Assembly (NCBI RefSeq): GCF_000018865.1
Contig: NC_010175.1
Coordinates: forward strand, 372,001-436,000
DNA from: Chloroflexus aurantiacus J-10-fl
GTDB lineage: Bacteria > Chloroflexota > Chloroflexia > Chloroflexales > Chloroflexaceae
Reading direction: 5' to 3'
Length of the DNA stretch: 64,000 nucleotides
Every line of letters starts with the position of its first letter. Within the stretch, counting starts at the first letter, position 1. Below the pieces are notes generated by a model, which worked only from the letters and a program-made list of their open reading frames with translations, made no database searches and was not told where the DNA came from. The position numbers and the translations under genes are program-made. Shown here piece by piece: positions 43,261-51,424 of this stretch.

Positions 43261-44391
43261 TTATTGATACCCGGCTTCGTTCATCAGCTTGATCGCATCA
43301 GCTTGCAGACTGCCAATCTCGCTAATCTGCAGTGTATCGCGCTTGAAGTCACCCCACTGCTGGATCAGCTCATGCGGTGCTACATTGGGGTTTGCCGGAT
43401 ACTCGAAATTGCTGTCGGCGAACAGACGCTGACCGCGCTCGGTGCTCAGCCACTCAAGCAAGCGAATGGCATTCTCTGGATGGCGGGCGTATGTCGTCAC
43501 ACCGGCGCCACTAGCGTTCACATGCACACCCTGCTCGGCCTGATTGGCCCAGAGGAGCTTAACCGGGTAATTGGCGTCTTCACTGAGCAAGCGAGCCAGG
43601 TAGTAGTGATTGACAACACTGATGTCGCATCCTCCCTCGGCAATGGTCTGCAAAATTCGCGTGTCGCTGTCAATATACTCTTTGGCATTCTGTGCCCAGC
43701 CAGTCACAATCTCTTTGGCCTTGTCGTAGCCGTGGTGGACAATCAGGCTGCTCACCAGCGACTGGGTGTACGACTTGGTTGACGGGCGCCAGCAGATGCG
43801 GCCTGCCCACTTTGGATCGGCCAGCGACTCGTAGGTGGCGATCTCTTCAGGATTGACCCGATCTGGATGGTACGCGATGGTGCGCACCCGCAGGGAGAGA
43901 GCATACCACTGATTGCTCGGATCCTGCAAATAGTCGGGAATATTGCTCTCCAACACATCCGAATTGATCGGACGCAGCAAACCTTCCTGCGCTGCCAGCC
44001 AGAGATTGGCGGCATCGACCGTGAACAGCACATCAGCCGGTGTGAAGCGCCCCTCAGCTTTCAACCGCTCACGCAATTCGGCATCGCTGCCAAAGGTAAA
44101 CCGCACCTCAATGCCCGTCTCTTTTGTAAATTCGGCAAACGCCGTTTCCATCTGGCCGTAGTGACGGGCAGAGTAGACGTAGACAATCGGTTCCTCAACC
44201 GGAACTTCCACTGTCTCGCGCACAACTACCGTTTCCCGAACAGGAACTTCCTGAGTGACGACTACGGTTTCCCGAATAGTCTGAGGGGCAGTCTGTGATG
44301 CACTCTGATTCGTACAGGCCACCAGCGATACTACGAGAAGAATGAACCCAACAAGTGTTATTCCGGCCTTTTTCCTTCGTGTGAAGAGCAT
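43261..44391 (-). CDS. fbpA: Fe3+ ABC transporter binding lipoprotein FbpA (376 aa)
   Basis: Ferric-ion binding protein of the extracellular-solute-binding type. Signal peptide with lipobox LVAC (Cys near 26), a Val/Glu-rich linker with repeated VRETVVV/VPV segments (about 37-65), then the FbpA fold starting IVYVYSARHYGQMETAFAEF (about 70). VVNHYYLARLL (about 258) carries the paired Tyr that usually bind iron. ATG 44391 follows GGGGAGGAG; the longer frame starts with TTG. The first gene of the operon, 34 bases after the predicted transcription start. Confidence 0.92.
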   Translation of the reverse strand: MLFTRRKKAGITLVGFILLVVSLVACTNQSASQTAPQTIRETVVVTQEVPVRETVVVRETVEVPVEEPIVYVYSARHYGQMETAFAEFTKETGIEVRFTFGSDAELRERLKAEGRFTPADVLFTVDAANLWLAAQEGLLRPINSDVLESNIPDYLQDPSNQWYALSLRVRTIAYHPDRVNPEEIATYESLADPKWAGRICWRPSTKSYTQSLVSSLIVHHGYDKAKEIVTGWAQNAKEYIDSDTRILQTIAEGGCDISVVNHYYLARLLSEDANYPVKLLWANQAEQGVHVNASGAGVTTYARHPENAIRLLEWLSTERGQRLFADSNFEYPANPNVAPHELIQQWGDFKRDTLQISEIGSLQADAIKLMNEAGYQ

Positions 44392-44428
44392 GTATCTCCT
44401 CCCCAATTACTAGAACCTTATTGACTTT

Positions 44429-44460
44429 ATTAGTATACACTAATAATCCAATTTAGTCAA
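44429..44460 (-). promoter_or_regulatory. Promoter with palindromic operator, fbpABC
   Basis: On the minus strand TTGACT (44460-44455) and TATACT (44437-44432) are 17 bases apart. The palindrome ATTAGTATACACTAAT (44429-44444) covers the -10. The flanking GTCAACCAAATACTT is almost identical to that of the flavodoxin promoter. Confidence 0.82.
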
Positions 44461-44607
44461 CCAAATACTTCTTAAATTAAGATTGCCTGTCTCTACCATC
44501 ACCAGGCGACTTTCGGCATTGGGGCACTCTACCTGCATCCAAACGGGGAACAGCGACCGGTGTCTCTGCACCACAGAGAGGACAGCCAGAACAGGCGCAA
44601 CGTATTG

Positions 44608-45420
44608 TTATGACAATCCAAACCTGATTCCCACCACCACCAGCAAAGCGACTATCACCTCTTGCACCCCAACCAGTGGCGTTGGCGTGGCAAGACTACG
44701 CGGCGATAGACCAATCCAGCAACGCATAAACAGCAAGGCAAACACCAACAGTACCGGCCAGCTTACCCAACCGATGCTTAGCAAACCGGCCACGGTCACA
44801 AGCGCCGCCAGGTGCAAGATCAAGGCCGGTGCGCGATGGGCAGGTTCGTTGCGCGCCAGTCGCAGGCGAATTCTGACGTAGACGATAGCGGTGACTGCCT
44901 GCAACGAAAGTAACAACCACAGCCCAAGCGCCGACCACAATGTCCAGCCGGCTGCCATCACAATCACGGCTGCCAGCGCACTGATGGCAATAGCACCTGC
45001 CAGTTCGGCAAGCAGCGCCCGGCTTTGTTTCCGGAGATCGAAGAACAACTGAACCACTGCGAAGGGGACAGCCAGTATGATCGGCGGCCAGAAGGAGAAC
45101 GCCGCATACCACCAGGCCATGCCAACAGCGATCAAGGTGATGGCGCCATAACCCAGCACAAACCGCTCGGCCCAAACGGTGCGTGGATAGCGCTTCCCTC
45201 GGCGATAATCGCTAATCGCCAGCTTCAGTGGCTGCCGACCCAGAAAGGCACCTAATGCTGCCAGACTCAACCAGAACCCGGCTGGTGATGGTGCCAGCCA
45301 TAACCCTAACGCGATGGGTGCACCCACCATGCTCCAGCCACCGTGTTCAATCGGTAGGGCAATTGGGCGCAGGCGTACCGGCGCTGGCTTTGTTGTTGCG
45401 GCAGAGTTATGCTGCTGCAT
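44608..45420 (-). CDS. YwiC-like membrane protein (270 aa)
   Basis: Matches the YwiC-like family: it begins near IALPIEHGGWSMVGAPIALGL (about residues 19-40) and has about eight membrane helices. It has a conserved KLAISDYRRGKRYPRTVWAERF segment (split here as about 66-87) that recalls UbiA-type proteins. The family's function is not established. It follows a cupin gene under the third TTAG/CTAA promoter, so it may belong to a metal-starvation response. Confidence 0.8.
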   Translation of the reverse strand: MQQHNSAATTKPAPVRLRPIALPIEHGGWSMVGAPIALGLWLAPSPAGFWLSLAALGAFLGRQPLKLAISDYRRGKRYPRTVWAERFVLGYGAITLIAVGMAWWYAAFSFWPPIILAVPFAVVQLFFDLRKQSRALLAELAGAIAISALAAVIVMAAGWTLWSALGLWLLLSLQAVTAIVYVRIRLRLARNEPAHRAPALILHLAALVTVAGLLSIGWVSWPVLLVFALLFMRCWIGLSPRSLATPTPLVGVQEVIVALLVVVGIRFGLS

Positions 45421-45461
45421 ATACCTATCTCAACAGCGTGTAAACCTGCATGACGCGCGTC

Positions 45462-45782
45462 CTACCGTGTACCACGTAACAGCAGCAAGAGCATGATCAC
45501 CGGCGTATGCGCCTGAATGCTGTGAGGCAGATGAGCCGGCATATGCACCCAGGTACCGGGTTTTGCTTCGACAACCTCTTGACCAAGCGTCACCCGTGCT
45601 TCACCCTGCACGAAGTGCATGATTGCCGGTGTGGCCGCCGTATGTTCGGAAAGCTCCTGACCAGCAGCGAAACCAAATAAGACCGCTTTGATCTGATCGT
45701 CCTGATAGATGGTGCGGCTAATAGTACTATCGTCCGGGATGCTGATCTGCTCAAGTACATGACGAACGGTTGCCGGGTTCAT
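45462..45782 (-). CDS. Cupin-domain protein (106 aa)
   Basis: Single small cupin barrel: motif 1 region GQELSEHTAATPAIMHFVQGEA (about residues 41-62, only one His visible) and motif 2 PGTWVHMPAHLPHSI (about 75-89, with two His). It probably binds a divalent metal. The substrate is unknown. GGGGGAGGAACT precedes the ATG. It is followed by the YwiC-like gene after 41 bases. The promoter at 45930-45960 carries the same operator as the flavodoxin and fbpABC promoters. Confidence 0.85.
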   Translation of the reverse strand: MNPATVRHVLEQISIPDDSTISRTIYQDDQIKAVLFGFAAGQELSEHTAATPAIMHFVQGEARVTLGQEVVEAKPGTWVHMPAHLPHSIQAHTPVIMLLLLLRGTR

Positions 45783-45929
45783 AGTTCCTCCCCCTGATCA
45801 GGGCCGGGTTTGACGGCGGGGTTGAGCCGAAACACATATCTTCAGGCGATCATTCCAGCAGATGCACAGGCACGTCTGCAAACCGGCGAGTAAGCGATTG
45901 CAGTGCTCTTTATCTGCGAACGCTGAGCG

Positions 45930-45960
45930 TAAGCATACGCTAATATAAAAAATTTGTCAA
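45930..45960 (-). promoter_or_regulatory. Third promoter with the same operator, cupin-ywiC
   Basis: On the minus strand TTGACA (45960-45955) and TATGCT (45937-45932) are 17 bases apart. TAAGCATACGCTAA (45930-45943) covers the -10, with one arm slightly degenerate. The leader to the cupin ATG is about 140 bases. Confidence 0.75.
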
Positions 45961-46087
45961 CGTAAATCCTTCTAAATTATGGGTGACAAAGTGACAACTT
46001 TCCATACCAATTCGTTATAAGCGTCATCGAGTAGAGGGATAACAGCGTGAGAGGAGTGGGGCTACCGGGTATCCCTTCGTCACACCT

Positions 46088-46787
46088 CTCGTGCATACCG
46101 CGCCACACCCGGCCTCCCCGTCTGGCAGCGCAATTGAGAACGACCACCCCATCCGCAATGGCAAGGTGATCGGGAACACGCAACGTCTGTAGGGGCAGGT
46201 TTTGAACCCGCCCCTACCTGCCAATGCCCGACACGCGATCCACCACGTCCCCTATTCATCCCCTCGTGCATATCGTGCCACACCTGGCATCCCCGTCTGG
46301 CAGCGCAATTGAGAACGACCACCCCATCCGCAATGGCAAGGTGAACGGGAACACGCAACGTCTGTAGGGGCAGGTTTTGAACCCGCCCCTACCTGCCAAT
46401 GCCCGGCCCGCGATCCACCACGTCCCCTATTCATCCCCTCGTGCATATCGTGCCACACCCGGCATCCCCGTCTGGCAGCGCAATTGAGAACGACCACTCC
46501 ATCCGCGATGGCAAGGTGATCGGGAACACGCAACGTCTGTAGGGGCAGGTTTTGAACCCGCCCCTACCTGCCAATGCCCGGCATGCGATCCACCACGTCC
46601 CCTATTCATCCCCTCGTGCATATCGTGCCACACCCGGCATCCCCGTCTGGCAGCGCAATTGAGAACGACCACCCCATCCGCGATGGCAAGGTGATCGGGA
46701 ACGCGCAACGTCTGTAGGGGCGGGTTTTGAACCCGCCCCTACCTGCCAATGCCCGGCCCGCGATCCACCACGTCCCCTTTCGCCCCC
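46088..46787. repeat. Four tandem copies of a 175-bp repeat
   Basis: Units at 46088-46262, 46263-46437, 46438-46612 and 46613-46787 are more than nine-tenths identical by eye and exactly 175 bases long. Partial ends lie on both sides. Each unit contains a hairpin GTAGGGGCRGGTT / AACCCGCCCCTAC. The repeat ORFs on the minus strand are repeat translation, not genes. Confidence 0.92.
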
Positions 46788-46965
46788 CTCGTTCGCCGCA
46801 TCCCGCGTAGTTATAGATGGTGCCACTGCTGACGGTATCTCCCTGTCCGTTCGGATCGTACCGGTAATACCCCCGGACTTTGCCGATGGAAGGGCCAGTC
46901 ATAGATCACCGCGCATTATTTCCGGCGTGGATTTACGACATAGCTTCTCCACCAGGACTATTCAC

Positions 46966-46994
46966 TTGACACAATTAGCGACTCCTGATATATT
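46966..46994 (+). promoter_or_regulatory. Promoter of the lysine operon
   Basis: TTGACA (46966-46971) and TATATT (46989-46994) are 17 bases apart. The -10 lies inside a 15-base direct repeat, GATATATTCGTGGCA, at 46987-47001 and 47010-47024, which could be a regulator site. Transcription would start near 47001, 26 bases before the leader peptide. Confidence 0.8.
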
Positions 46995-47026
46995 CGTGGC
47001 ATTGTAAGAGATATATTCGTGGCACT

Positions 47027-47095
47027 ATGAGAAACGTGAATCTTTTCGCCAAGCAGAACAAGCAAGCGAAGAAGCCGGACGAGAGGTCTGGTTAG
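47027..47095 (+). CDS. Lysine-rich leader peptide (22 aa)
   Basis: ATG at 47027, TAG at 47093-47095. Codons 9-16 read K-Q-N-K-Q-A-K-K, so four of eight are AAG lysine codons, the last two adjacent. This is what a leader that senses charged tRNA-Lys looks like. Only a weak ribosome-binding site is visible (AAGAG about 16 bases upstream). It lies upstream of competing hairpins in the leader of the lysine-biosynthesis operon. Confidence 0.7.
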   Translation: MRNVNLFAKQNKQAKKPDERSG

Positions 47096-47165
47096 CTCTG
47101 CTTGTCTGCTGTGCGTAAGAGACAAGACCCGGCTCACCAGACCTACGGTGCGCCGGGTCAATTGT
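47084..47165 (+). terminator. Attenuator with competing hairpins
   Basis: Antiterminator: AGGTCTGG (47084-47091) pairs with CCAGACCT (47137-47144), enclosing a small stem CTTGTCT/AGACAAG (47101-47107/47120-47126). Terminator: GACCCGGC (47126-47133) pairs with GCCGGGTC (47152-47159) and is followed by AATTGTTTGT. The first structure traps one arm of the second. A ribosome stalled on the Lys codons (47051-47074) leaves 47084-47091 free; one that reaches the stop codon covers it. The T-run is weak. Confidence 0.7.
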
Positions 47166-47181
47166 TTGTACGGAGGGAAGT

Positions 47182-47292
47182 ATGAAACACATTGCTAGCG
47201 TCAGCCCAATCGCCTACACGCCACGCTATTGCCGGCCAGAACTCTTTGGCTCCTGTCAAGTGAGAGAGGTGCTGATCTATGTCACTGCCTGA
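47182..47292 (+). CDS. Small ORF ahead of homocitrate synthase (36 aa)
   Basis: ATG 47182 has a strong CGGAGGGAAG site, and its TGA at 47290-47292 lies 14 bases inside the homocitrate synthase gene. No motif is visible; it contains two Cys and several Tyr. It may only serve to bring ribosomes to the next start (translational coupling). Confidence 0.45.
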   Translation: MKHIASVSPIAYTPRYCRPELFGSCQVREVLIYVTA

Positions 47293-48406
47293 GCGCTTGT
47301 TTTTTGTTGATACGACATTGCGCGAAGGCGAACAATTCGCCAGCGCTCGCTTTACAACTGCTCAACGAATTGCCATTGCTGAAATGCTCGACGCCTTTGG
47401 CGTAGAGTATATCGAACTCACCTCCCCTGCTGCCTCACCACAAAGTGCGCGTGATCTTGCAACTATCGCCCGTCGCGGTTTACGTGCCCGCATCCTCACC
47501 CATATCCGCTGCCATATGGCCGATGCTCGGCTCGCTGTTGAACACGGCGCGCAGGGTGCAAATCTGCTCTTTGCCACGTCCGAACCGTTACGCACGGTAA
47601 GCCACGGTCGCAGCCTGAGCGAAATCCTGGCTGAGGCCAAACGTGTGATCTGCTATCTCCGTGACCACGACATTGAAGTACGCTTTTCGTGCGAAGATAG
47701 CTTTCGTACCGACCTCGCCGATCTGATCCGTATTTACCGCGCCGTTGAAACAATGGGTGTGCAACGGGTCGGTCTGGCTGATACGGTGGGCATCGCCACC
47801 CCACGCCAGGTCTACGACGTGGTGCGGGCAGTACGTAACGAAGTACAGTGCGACATCGAATTTCACGGCCACAATGATAGCGGCTGCGCAATTGCCAATA
47901 CCTTCTCGGCCTATGAGGCCGGTGCAACGCATCTTGATGTGACGGTACTCGGCATCGGTGAACGGAATGGGATCGCCAGTTTGAGTGGTATGATTGCGCG
48001 CATCGCCAGCATTGATCCATCCCGCGTGCAACGCTATCGCCTCGATCTGCTGCCCAAAATTGATGAGACGGTTGCAACGATGCTCGGCATTGAGATTCCG
48101 TTCAACCAGTGTATTACCAGTCCGACCGCGTTCCACCACAAGGCTGGGATGCATACCAAAGCGGTGTTGAGCGACCCGCGCAGCTATGAAGTGCTTGATC
48201 CCAATCTGTTCGGTCGGCAGCGCACTATCGCGATTGCCCATCGGCTGGTTGGATGGCACGCTGTCGCCGAACGTGCGCGTGAACTGGGCATTACGCTCAG
48301 CGAAGCCCAGGCCCGTGCTGCCGCTGCCCGGATCAAGGCACTCGGTGACGAACACGATCTTGATGGCGCAATGATTGACGAGATTCTCTATAGCTACGCA
48401 GAGTAA
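47279..48406 (+). CDS. lysS: Homocitrate synthase, AAA lysine pathway (375 aa)
   Basis: Condenses 2-oxoglutarate and acetyl-CoA, the first and usually lysine-inhibited step of the alpha-aminoadipate route. HMGL-like TIM barrel with DTTLREGEQFA (residues 11-21) and metal ligands in EFHGHNDSG (about 196-204). The short C-terminal part SPTAFHHKAGMHTKAVL (about 283-299) is typical of homocitrate rather than 2-isopropylmalate synthases, which carry a longer regulatory domain. Downstream lysW, lysX and lysY genes settle the pathway. GAGAGAGGTG precedes the ATG. Confidence 0.9.
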   Translation: MSLPERLFFVDTTLREGEQFASARFTTAQRIAIAEMLDAFGVEYIELTSPAASPQSARDLATIARRGLRARILTHIRCHMADARLAVEHGAQGANLLFATSEPLRTVSHGRSLSEILAEAKRVICYLRDHDIEVRFSCEDSFRTDLADLIRIYRAVETMGVQRVGLADTVGIATPRQVYDVVRAVRNEVQCDIEFHGHNDSGCAIANTFSAYEAGATHLDVTVLGIGERNGIASLSGMIARIASIDPSRVQRYRLDLLPKIDETVATMLGIEIPFNQCITSPTAFHHKAGMHTKAVLSDPRSYEVLDPNLFGRQRTIAIAHRLVGWHAVAERARELGITLSEAQARAAAARIKALGDEHDLDGAMIDEILYSYAE

Positions 48407-48421
48407 GGGGAGGATACGGCT

Positions 48422-49678
48422 ATGCCAACGATGAGCGAGCAAATTTTGAGCCGTGTCGCCGGGCGGACGGTGCGCGCCGGTGATGTGGTGACGGCAAACG
48501 TTGATCTGGTGATGGTGCACGATAGTCTGGCCCCCGGTATTATTCGCATCTTGCATCAAGAGTTAGGTGCAGAACGGGTCTGGGATCCGCAACGGGTCGC
48601 CGTCGTGATCGATCACGTCGCCCCCGCCGCCAGTGTCCAGACCGCCGAGAAGCAGCAAGAGGTGCGGCGCTGGGTACGTGCTCAGGGCATTCCTCATCTG
48701 TTTGATGTTGGGCGTGGCATCTCGCACCCGGTGCTGGTCGAGGAAGGGCTGGCCCAGCCGGGGATGCTCATTCTGGGGAGTGATAGCCACAGCACGGCCT
48801 ATGGCTGCGTGGGTGCGTTTGGTACCGGAATGGGCAGTACCGATATTGCCCTGGCGCTGGCCACCGGCAAGACATGGCTGCGCGTACCTGAAACAATTGT
48901 TGTCCGGGCACGCGGTAGGTTTGGATTTGGCGTTGGCCCCAAAGACCTGGCGCTGCGTGCGGCCCGTTTGCTGCGTGCCGATGGCGCAACTTACGCCGCA
49001 ATTGAATGGCACGGTGTCGAATTCCTGAGTGTGATGGAGCGTATGACGCTGGCGACACTTTCAATTGAAATGGGAGCAAAAGCCGGCATTGTGCCGCCGA
49101 CCGGTCTCAATGTCACCGGCCCGCTCTTGCCCACAGTCACCGCTGATGCCGGCTATCAGGAAGTGGTTGAGATCGATCTCGACCAGCTTGAACCACAAGT
49201 CTCAGCTCCCCATTACGTTGACAACGTCGCCAACCTCAGCGATCTGGGTCGGGTCGCAGTTGATGTCGTGTACCTCGGCACCTGCACCAACGGTCATTAT
49301 GAAGATATGGCAGTTGCCGCCCAGATTCTGGCCGGACGCCGACTCGCGCCGGGTGTGCGCATGATTGTGGTACCAGCAAGTGCGCAGGCCCTGCAGCGTG
49401 CTGCTGCCGATGGCACACTCGCGACGCTCCTGGCTGCCGGTGCCACCATCGGCACACCGGGATGCGGTGCCTGCATCGGTCGTCACATGGGAGTCCTTGC
49501 CCCAGGCGAGGTCTGTCTGTTTACCGGCAACCGCAACTTCCGTGGTCGGATGGGTAGCCCTGAAGCGCAAATCTATCTGGCATCGCCGGCGGTTGCCGCA
49601 GCCACAGCACTTACCGGCTATCTAACTGATCCGCGCACGGTGATGGATGGACAACCGGCTATCGCTTCCCGTAACTAA
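48422..49678 (+). CDS. lysT: Homoaconitase large subunit (418 aa)
   Basis: Isomerises homocitrate to homoisocitrate with the small subunit. Aconitase/IPM-isomerase fold with [4Fe-4S] ligands in YLGTCTNG (about residue 286) and TPGCGACIGRH (about 348-358), and the early segments MSEQILSRVAG and GSDSHSTAYGCVGAFGTGMGS (broken here; about 118-139). GGGGAGGATACGG precedes the ATG, 15 bases after the previous stop. Sequence alone does not separate it from LeuC; the operon does. Confidence 0.88.
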   Translation: MPTMSEQILSRVAGRTVRAGDVVTANVDLVMVHDSLAPGIIRILHQELGAERVWDPQRVAVVIDHVAPAASVQTAEKQQEVRRWVRAQGIPHLFDVGRGISHPVLVEEGLAQPGMLILGSDSHSTAYGCVGAFGTGMGSTDIALALATGKTWLRVPETIVVRARGRFGFGVGPKDLALRAARLLRADGATYAAIEWHGVEFLSVMERMTLATLSIEMGAKAGIVPPTGLNVTGPLLPTVTADAGYQEVVEIDLDQLEPQVSAPHYVDNVANLSDLGRVAVDVVYLGTCTNGHYEDMAVAAQILAGRRLAPGVRMIVVPASAQALQRAAADGTLATLLAAGATIGTPGCGACIGRHMGVLAPGEVCLFTGNRNFRGRMGSPEAQIYLASPAVAAATALTGYLTDPRTVMDGQPAIASRN

Positions 49679-49700
49679 GTGAAGAAAGAGAGGTATCGCT

Positions 49701-50201
49701 ATGGCTCGCGTGTGGCTCTTCGGCCCCGATATCAATACCGACCAGATCGTACCCGGTCGCTACGCACCCTACATGCTGAAAGACGAGAGTGAATTACGGC
49801 GCTATCCGTTTATCGAGCATCGGCCAGATTTTGCGGCCAATGTGCGACCGGGCGACATCATCGTAGCCGGCAAGAACTTTGGTTGCGGCAGTTCGCGTGA
49901 ATACGCCCCGCTGGCGCTGCGAATGGTGGGTATCGGCGCGATTATTGCTCCCCTCTTTGCCCGCATCTTCTTTCGGAATGCGCTCAATCTTGGCATTCCA
50001 TGCTTTACCGCCGATCTTACCGGCGAGCTAGCCGATGGTGATGAGGTTGAACTTGATCTGGAACAGGGCCGTATCACAACCGCCGATGGGCGCGTGATTC
50101 ATCTGCCACCGCCACCGCTCTTCTTGCGAGAAGTCTGGGCGGCGGGAGGGATTGTGCCCTTTTACCGTACCTACGGACGTTTTCCCGGTGAGGTGGCCTG
50201 A
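49701..50201 (+). CDS. lysU: Homoaconitase small subunit (166 aa)
   Basis: Swivelling-domain partner of the large subunit. Contains INTDQIVPGRY (about residues 11-21), the conserved KNFGCGSSREYAP loop (about 59-71) and the FARIFFRNALNLGIP segment. Length is typical. GAGAGAGGTATCG is ahead of the ATG. Its TGA overlaps the next ATG by one base (TGATG), so homoisocitrate dehydrogenase is coupled to it. Confidence 0.9.
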   Translation: MARVWLFGPDINTDQIVPGRYAPYMLKDESELRRYPFIEHRPDFAANVRPGDIIVAGKNFGCGSSREYAPLALRMVGIGAIIAPLFARIFFRNALNLGIPCFTADLTGELADGDEVELDLEQGRITTADGRVIHLPPPPLFLREVWAAGGIVPFYRTYGRFPGEVA

Positions 50202-51199
50202 TGCAGATCTGTGTTATTCCCGGCGATGGGATCGGCCCGGAAGTCATAGCCGTGGCAACTGCGGCCCTGCGTGTGCTGGCACCCGATCTGACCATCAAAG
50301 AGGCAGAAGCGGGATGGGCTGTCTTTCAGCGCACCGGTACGGCACTTCCTGAAACAACCCTGGCTCTGGCGCGTGAGGCGACGGCGATCCTCTTTGGTGC
50401 GGTCGCGTCACCAAGCCATCCGGTTCCCGGTTATCGCAGTCCGATTGTCGAGTTGCGGCGCACCCTCGACCTTTACGCCAATATTCGACCAACCGTGGGC
50501 AATGAGGTTGACCTGGTGGTTGTGCGTGAAAACACCGAAGACCTGTACATCGGGCGGGAACGGTTAGAAGATGATGGCGCGACCGCCATTGCCGAACGTG
50601 TCATTACCCGGGCCGCCTCGGCCCGGATCGTGCGTACCGCCTGCGAACTGGCTCGCACGCGCCAGGCTTACGGCCATCCCGGCAAAGTGACTATCGTCCA
50701 CAAAGCCAATGTCTTGCGGGTCAGCGACGGTCTTTTCCGCACGGTAGCGCTCGAAGTCGCCGCCGATTATCCCGAACTGACCTTCGAGGAACGGCTGGTT
50801 GATGTTGCGGCCATGCAACTCGCTGCGCAACCGCAACGATTTGACGTGATCGTAACCACCAACATGTTCGGCGATATTTTGTCGGACATTGCCTGCATTC
50901 ACGGCGGTGGATTGGGCGTTGCCGCCAGCAGTAATCTCGGCCATGGCCGGGCGTTGTTTGAACCAGTGCATGGTGCAGCGCCCGACATTGCCGGACGGGG
51001 AATCGCTAATCCAACCGCAGCACTCAATTGTGTCGTAATGCTGCTCGACTGGATCGGGCGTCCGCATGCGGCGGAACGCCTCCGTTCTGCCATCACGGCT
51101 GTGGCGGCTGCCGGCATTCGTACACCCGATGTCGGTGGTCAGGCAACCACCCGCGAAGTCGCCGATGAGATTCTTAACCAGTTATCTGCTCAGATGTGA
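50201..51199 (+). CDS. hicd: Homoisocitrate dehydrogenase (332 aa)
   Basis: Oxidatively decarboxylates homoisocitrate to 2-oxoadipate. Beta-decarboxylating dehydrogenase with [10 protein letters not shown] at the start, the substrate loop [18 protein letters not shown] (about residues 84-101), [12 protein letters not shown], the metal-binding [11 protein letters not shown] (about 225-235) and the nucleotide motif [18 protein letters not shown]. The arrangement fits the short bacterial HICDH/IPMDH group. Two LysW genes follow at once. Confidence 0.9.
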   Translation: MQICVIPGDGIGPEVIAVATAALRVLAPDLTIKEAEAGWAVFQRTGTALPETTLALAREATAILFGAVASPSHPVPGYRSPIVELRRTLDLYANIRPTVGNEVDLVVVRENTEDLYIGRERLEDDGATAIAERVITRAASARIVRTACELARTRQAYGHPGKVTIVHKANVLRVSDGLFRTVALEVAADYPELTFEERLVDVAAMQLAAQPQRFDVIVTTNMFGDILSDIACIHGGGLGVAASSNLGHGRALFEPVHGAAPDIAGRGIANPTAALNCVVMLLDWIGRPHAAERLRSAITAVAAAGIRTPDVGGQATTREVADEILNQLSAQM

Positions 51200-51213
51200 A
51201 AGGAGAATCAGCC

Positions 51214-51381
51214 ATGCACGCCGAATGCCCTGAATGTGTTGCCCAGATTACCTTACCTGCCAGCACGCTGGAGAGCGAAATTGTCGCCTGTCCCGACTGT
51301 GGTGCTGAGCTGGAAGTCGTCAGTCTCAACCCACCCACACTTGCGCTGGCGCCAGAGGTCGAAGAGGATTGGGGCGAATAG
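51214..51381 (+). CDS. lysW: LysW amino-group carrier protein, copy 1 (55 aa)
   Basis: Tiny acidic carrier whose C-terminal Glu is attached to alpha-aminoadipate, protecting its amino group during lysine synthesis. Two Cys pairs (CPEC at 5-8, CPDC at 26-29) form a zinc ribbon, and the tail EDWGE is the signature acceptor end. This copy has Val9 after the first Cys pair, where the second copy has Gly. AAAGGAGAA precedes ATG 51214. A second complete copy follows 43 bases later. Confidence 0.93.
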   Translation: MHAECPECVAQITLPASTLESEIVACPDCGAELEVVSLNPPTLALAPEVEEDWGE

Positions 51382-51424
51382 CCAGATCGTCCGTGATGAT
51401 CACTACATCAGAAGGAGTAAACCC

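Noticed and set aside
46088-46787. CRISPR array
   Set aside because: Repeats are 175 bp and contiguous with no unique spacers; the other short-repeat clusters (2910-3015, 3398-3492) have 9-mers, too short and irregular for CRISPR.
46252-46826. Series of similar minus-strand frames of about 93 codons, looking like a protein family
   Set aside because: They are translations of the 175-bp tandem repeat and share its exact period.
47001-47165. Lysine riboswitch (L-box) or T-box in the lys leader
   Set aside because: I could not find the conserved L-box core or a T-box sequence; the Lys-codon ORF with competing hairpins explains the leader better.
47588-48559. Minus-strand frame of 323 codons
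   Set aside because: Antisense to homocitrate synthase; His/Asn-rich and without domain.
47279-51199. Leucine biosynthesis (leuA, leuC, leuD, leuB)
   Set aside because: The enzyme folds are the same, but LysW, LysX and LysY follow in the operon and the first enzyme lacks the LeuA regulatory domain.
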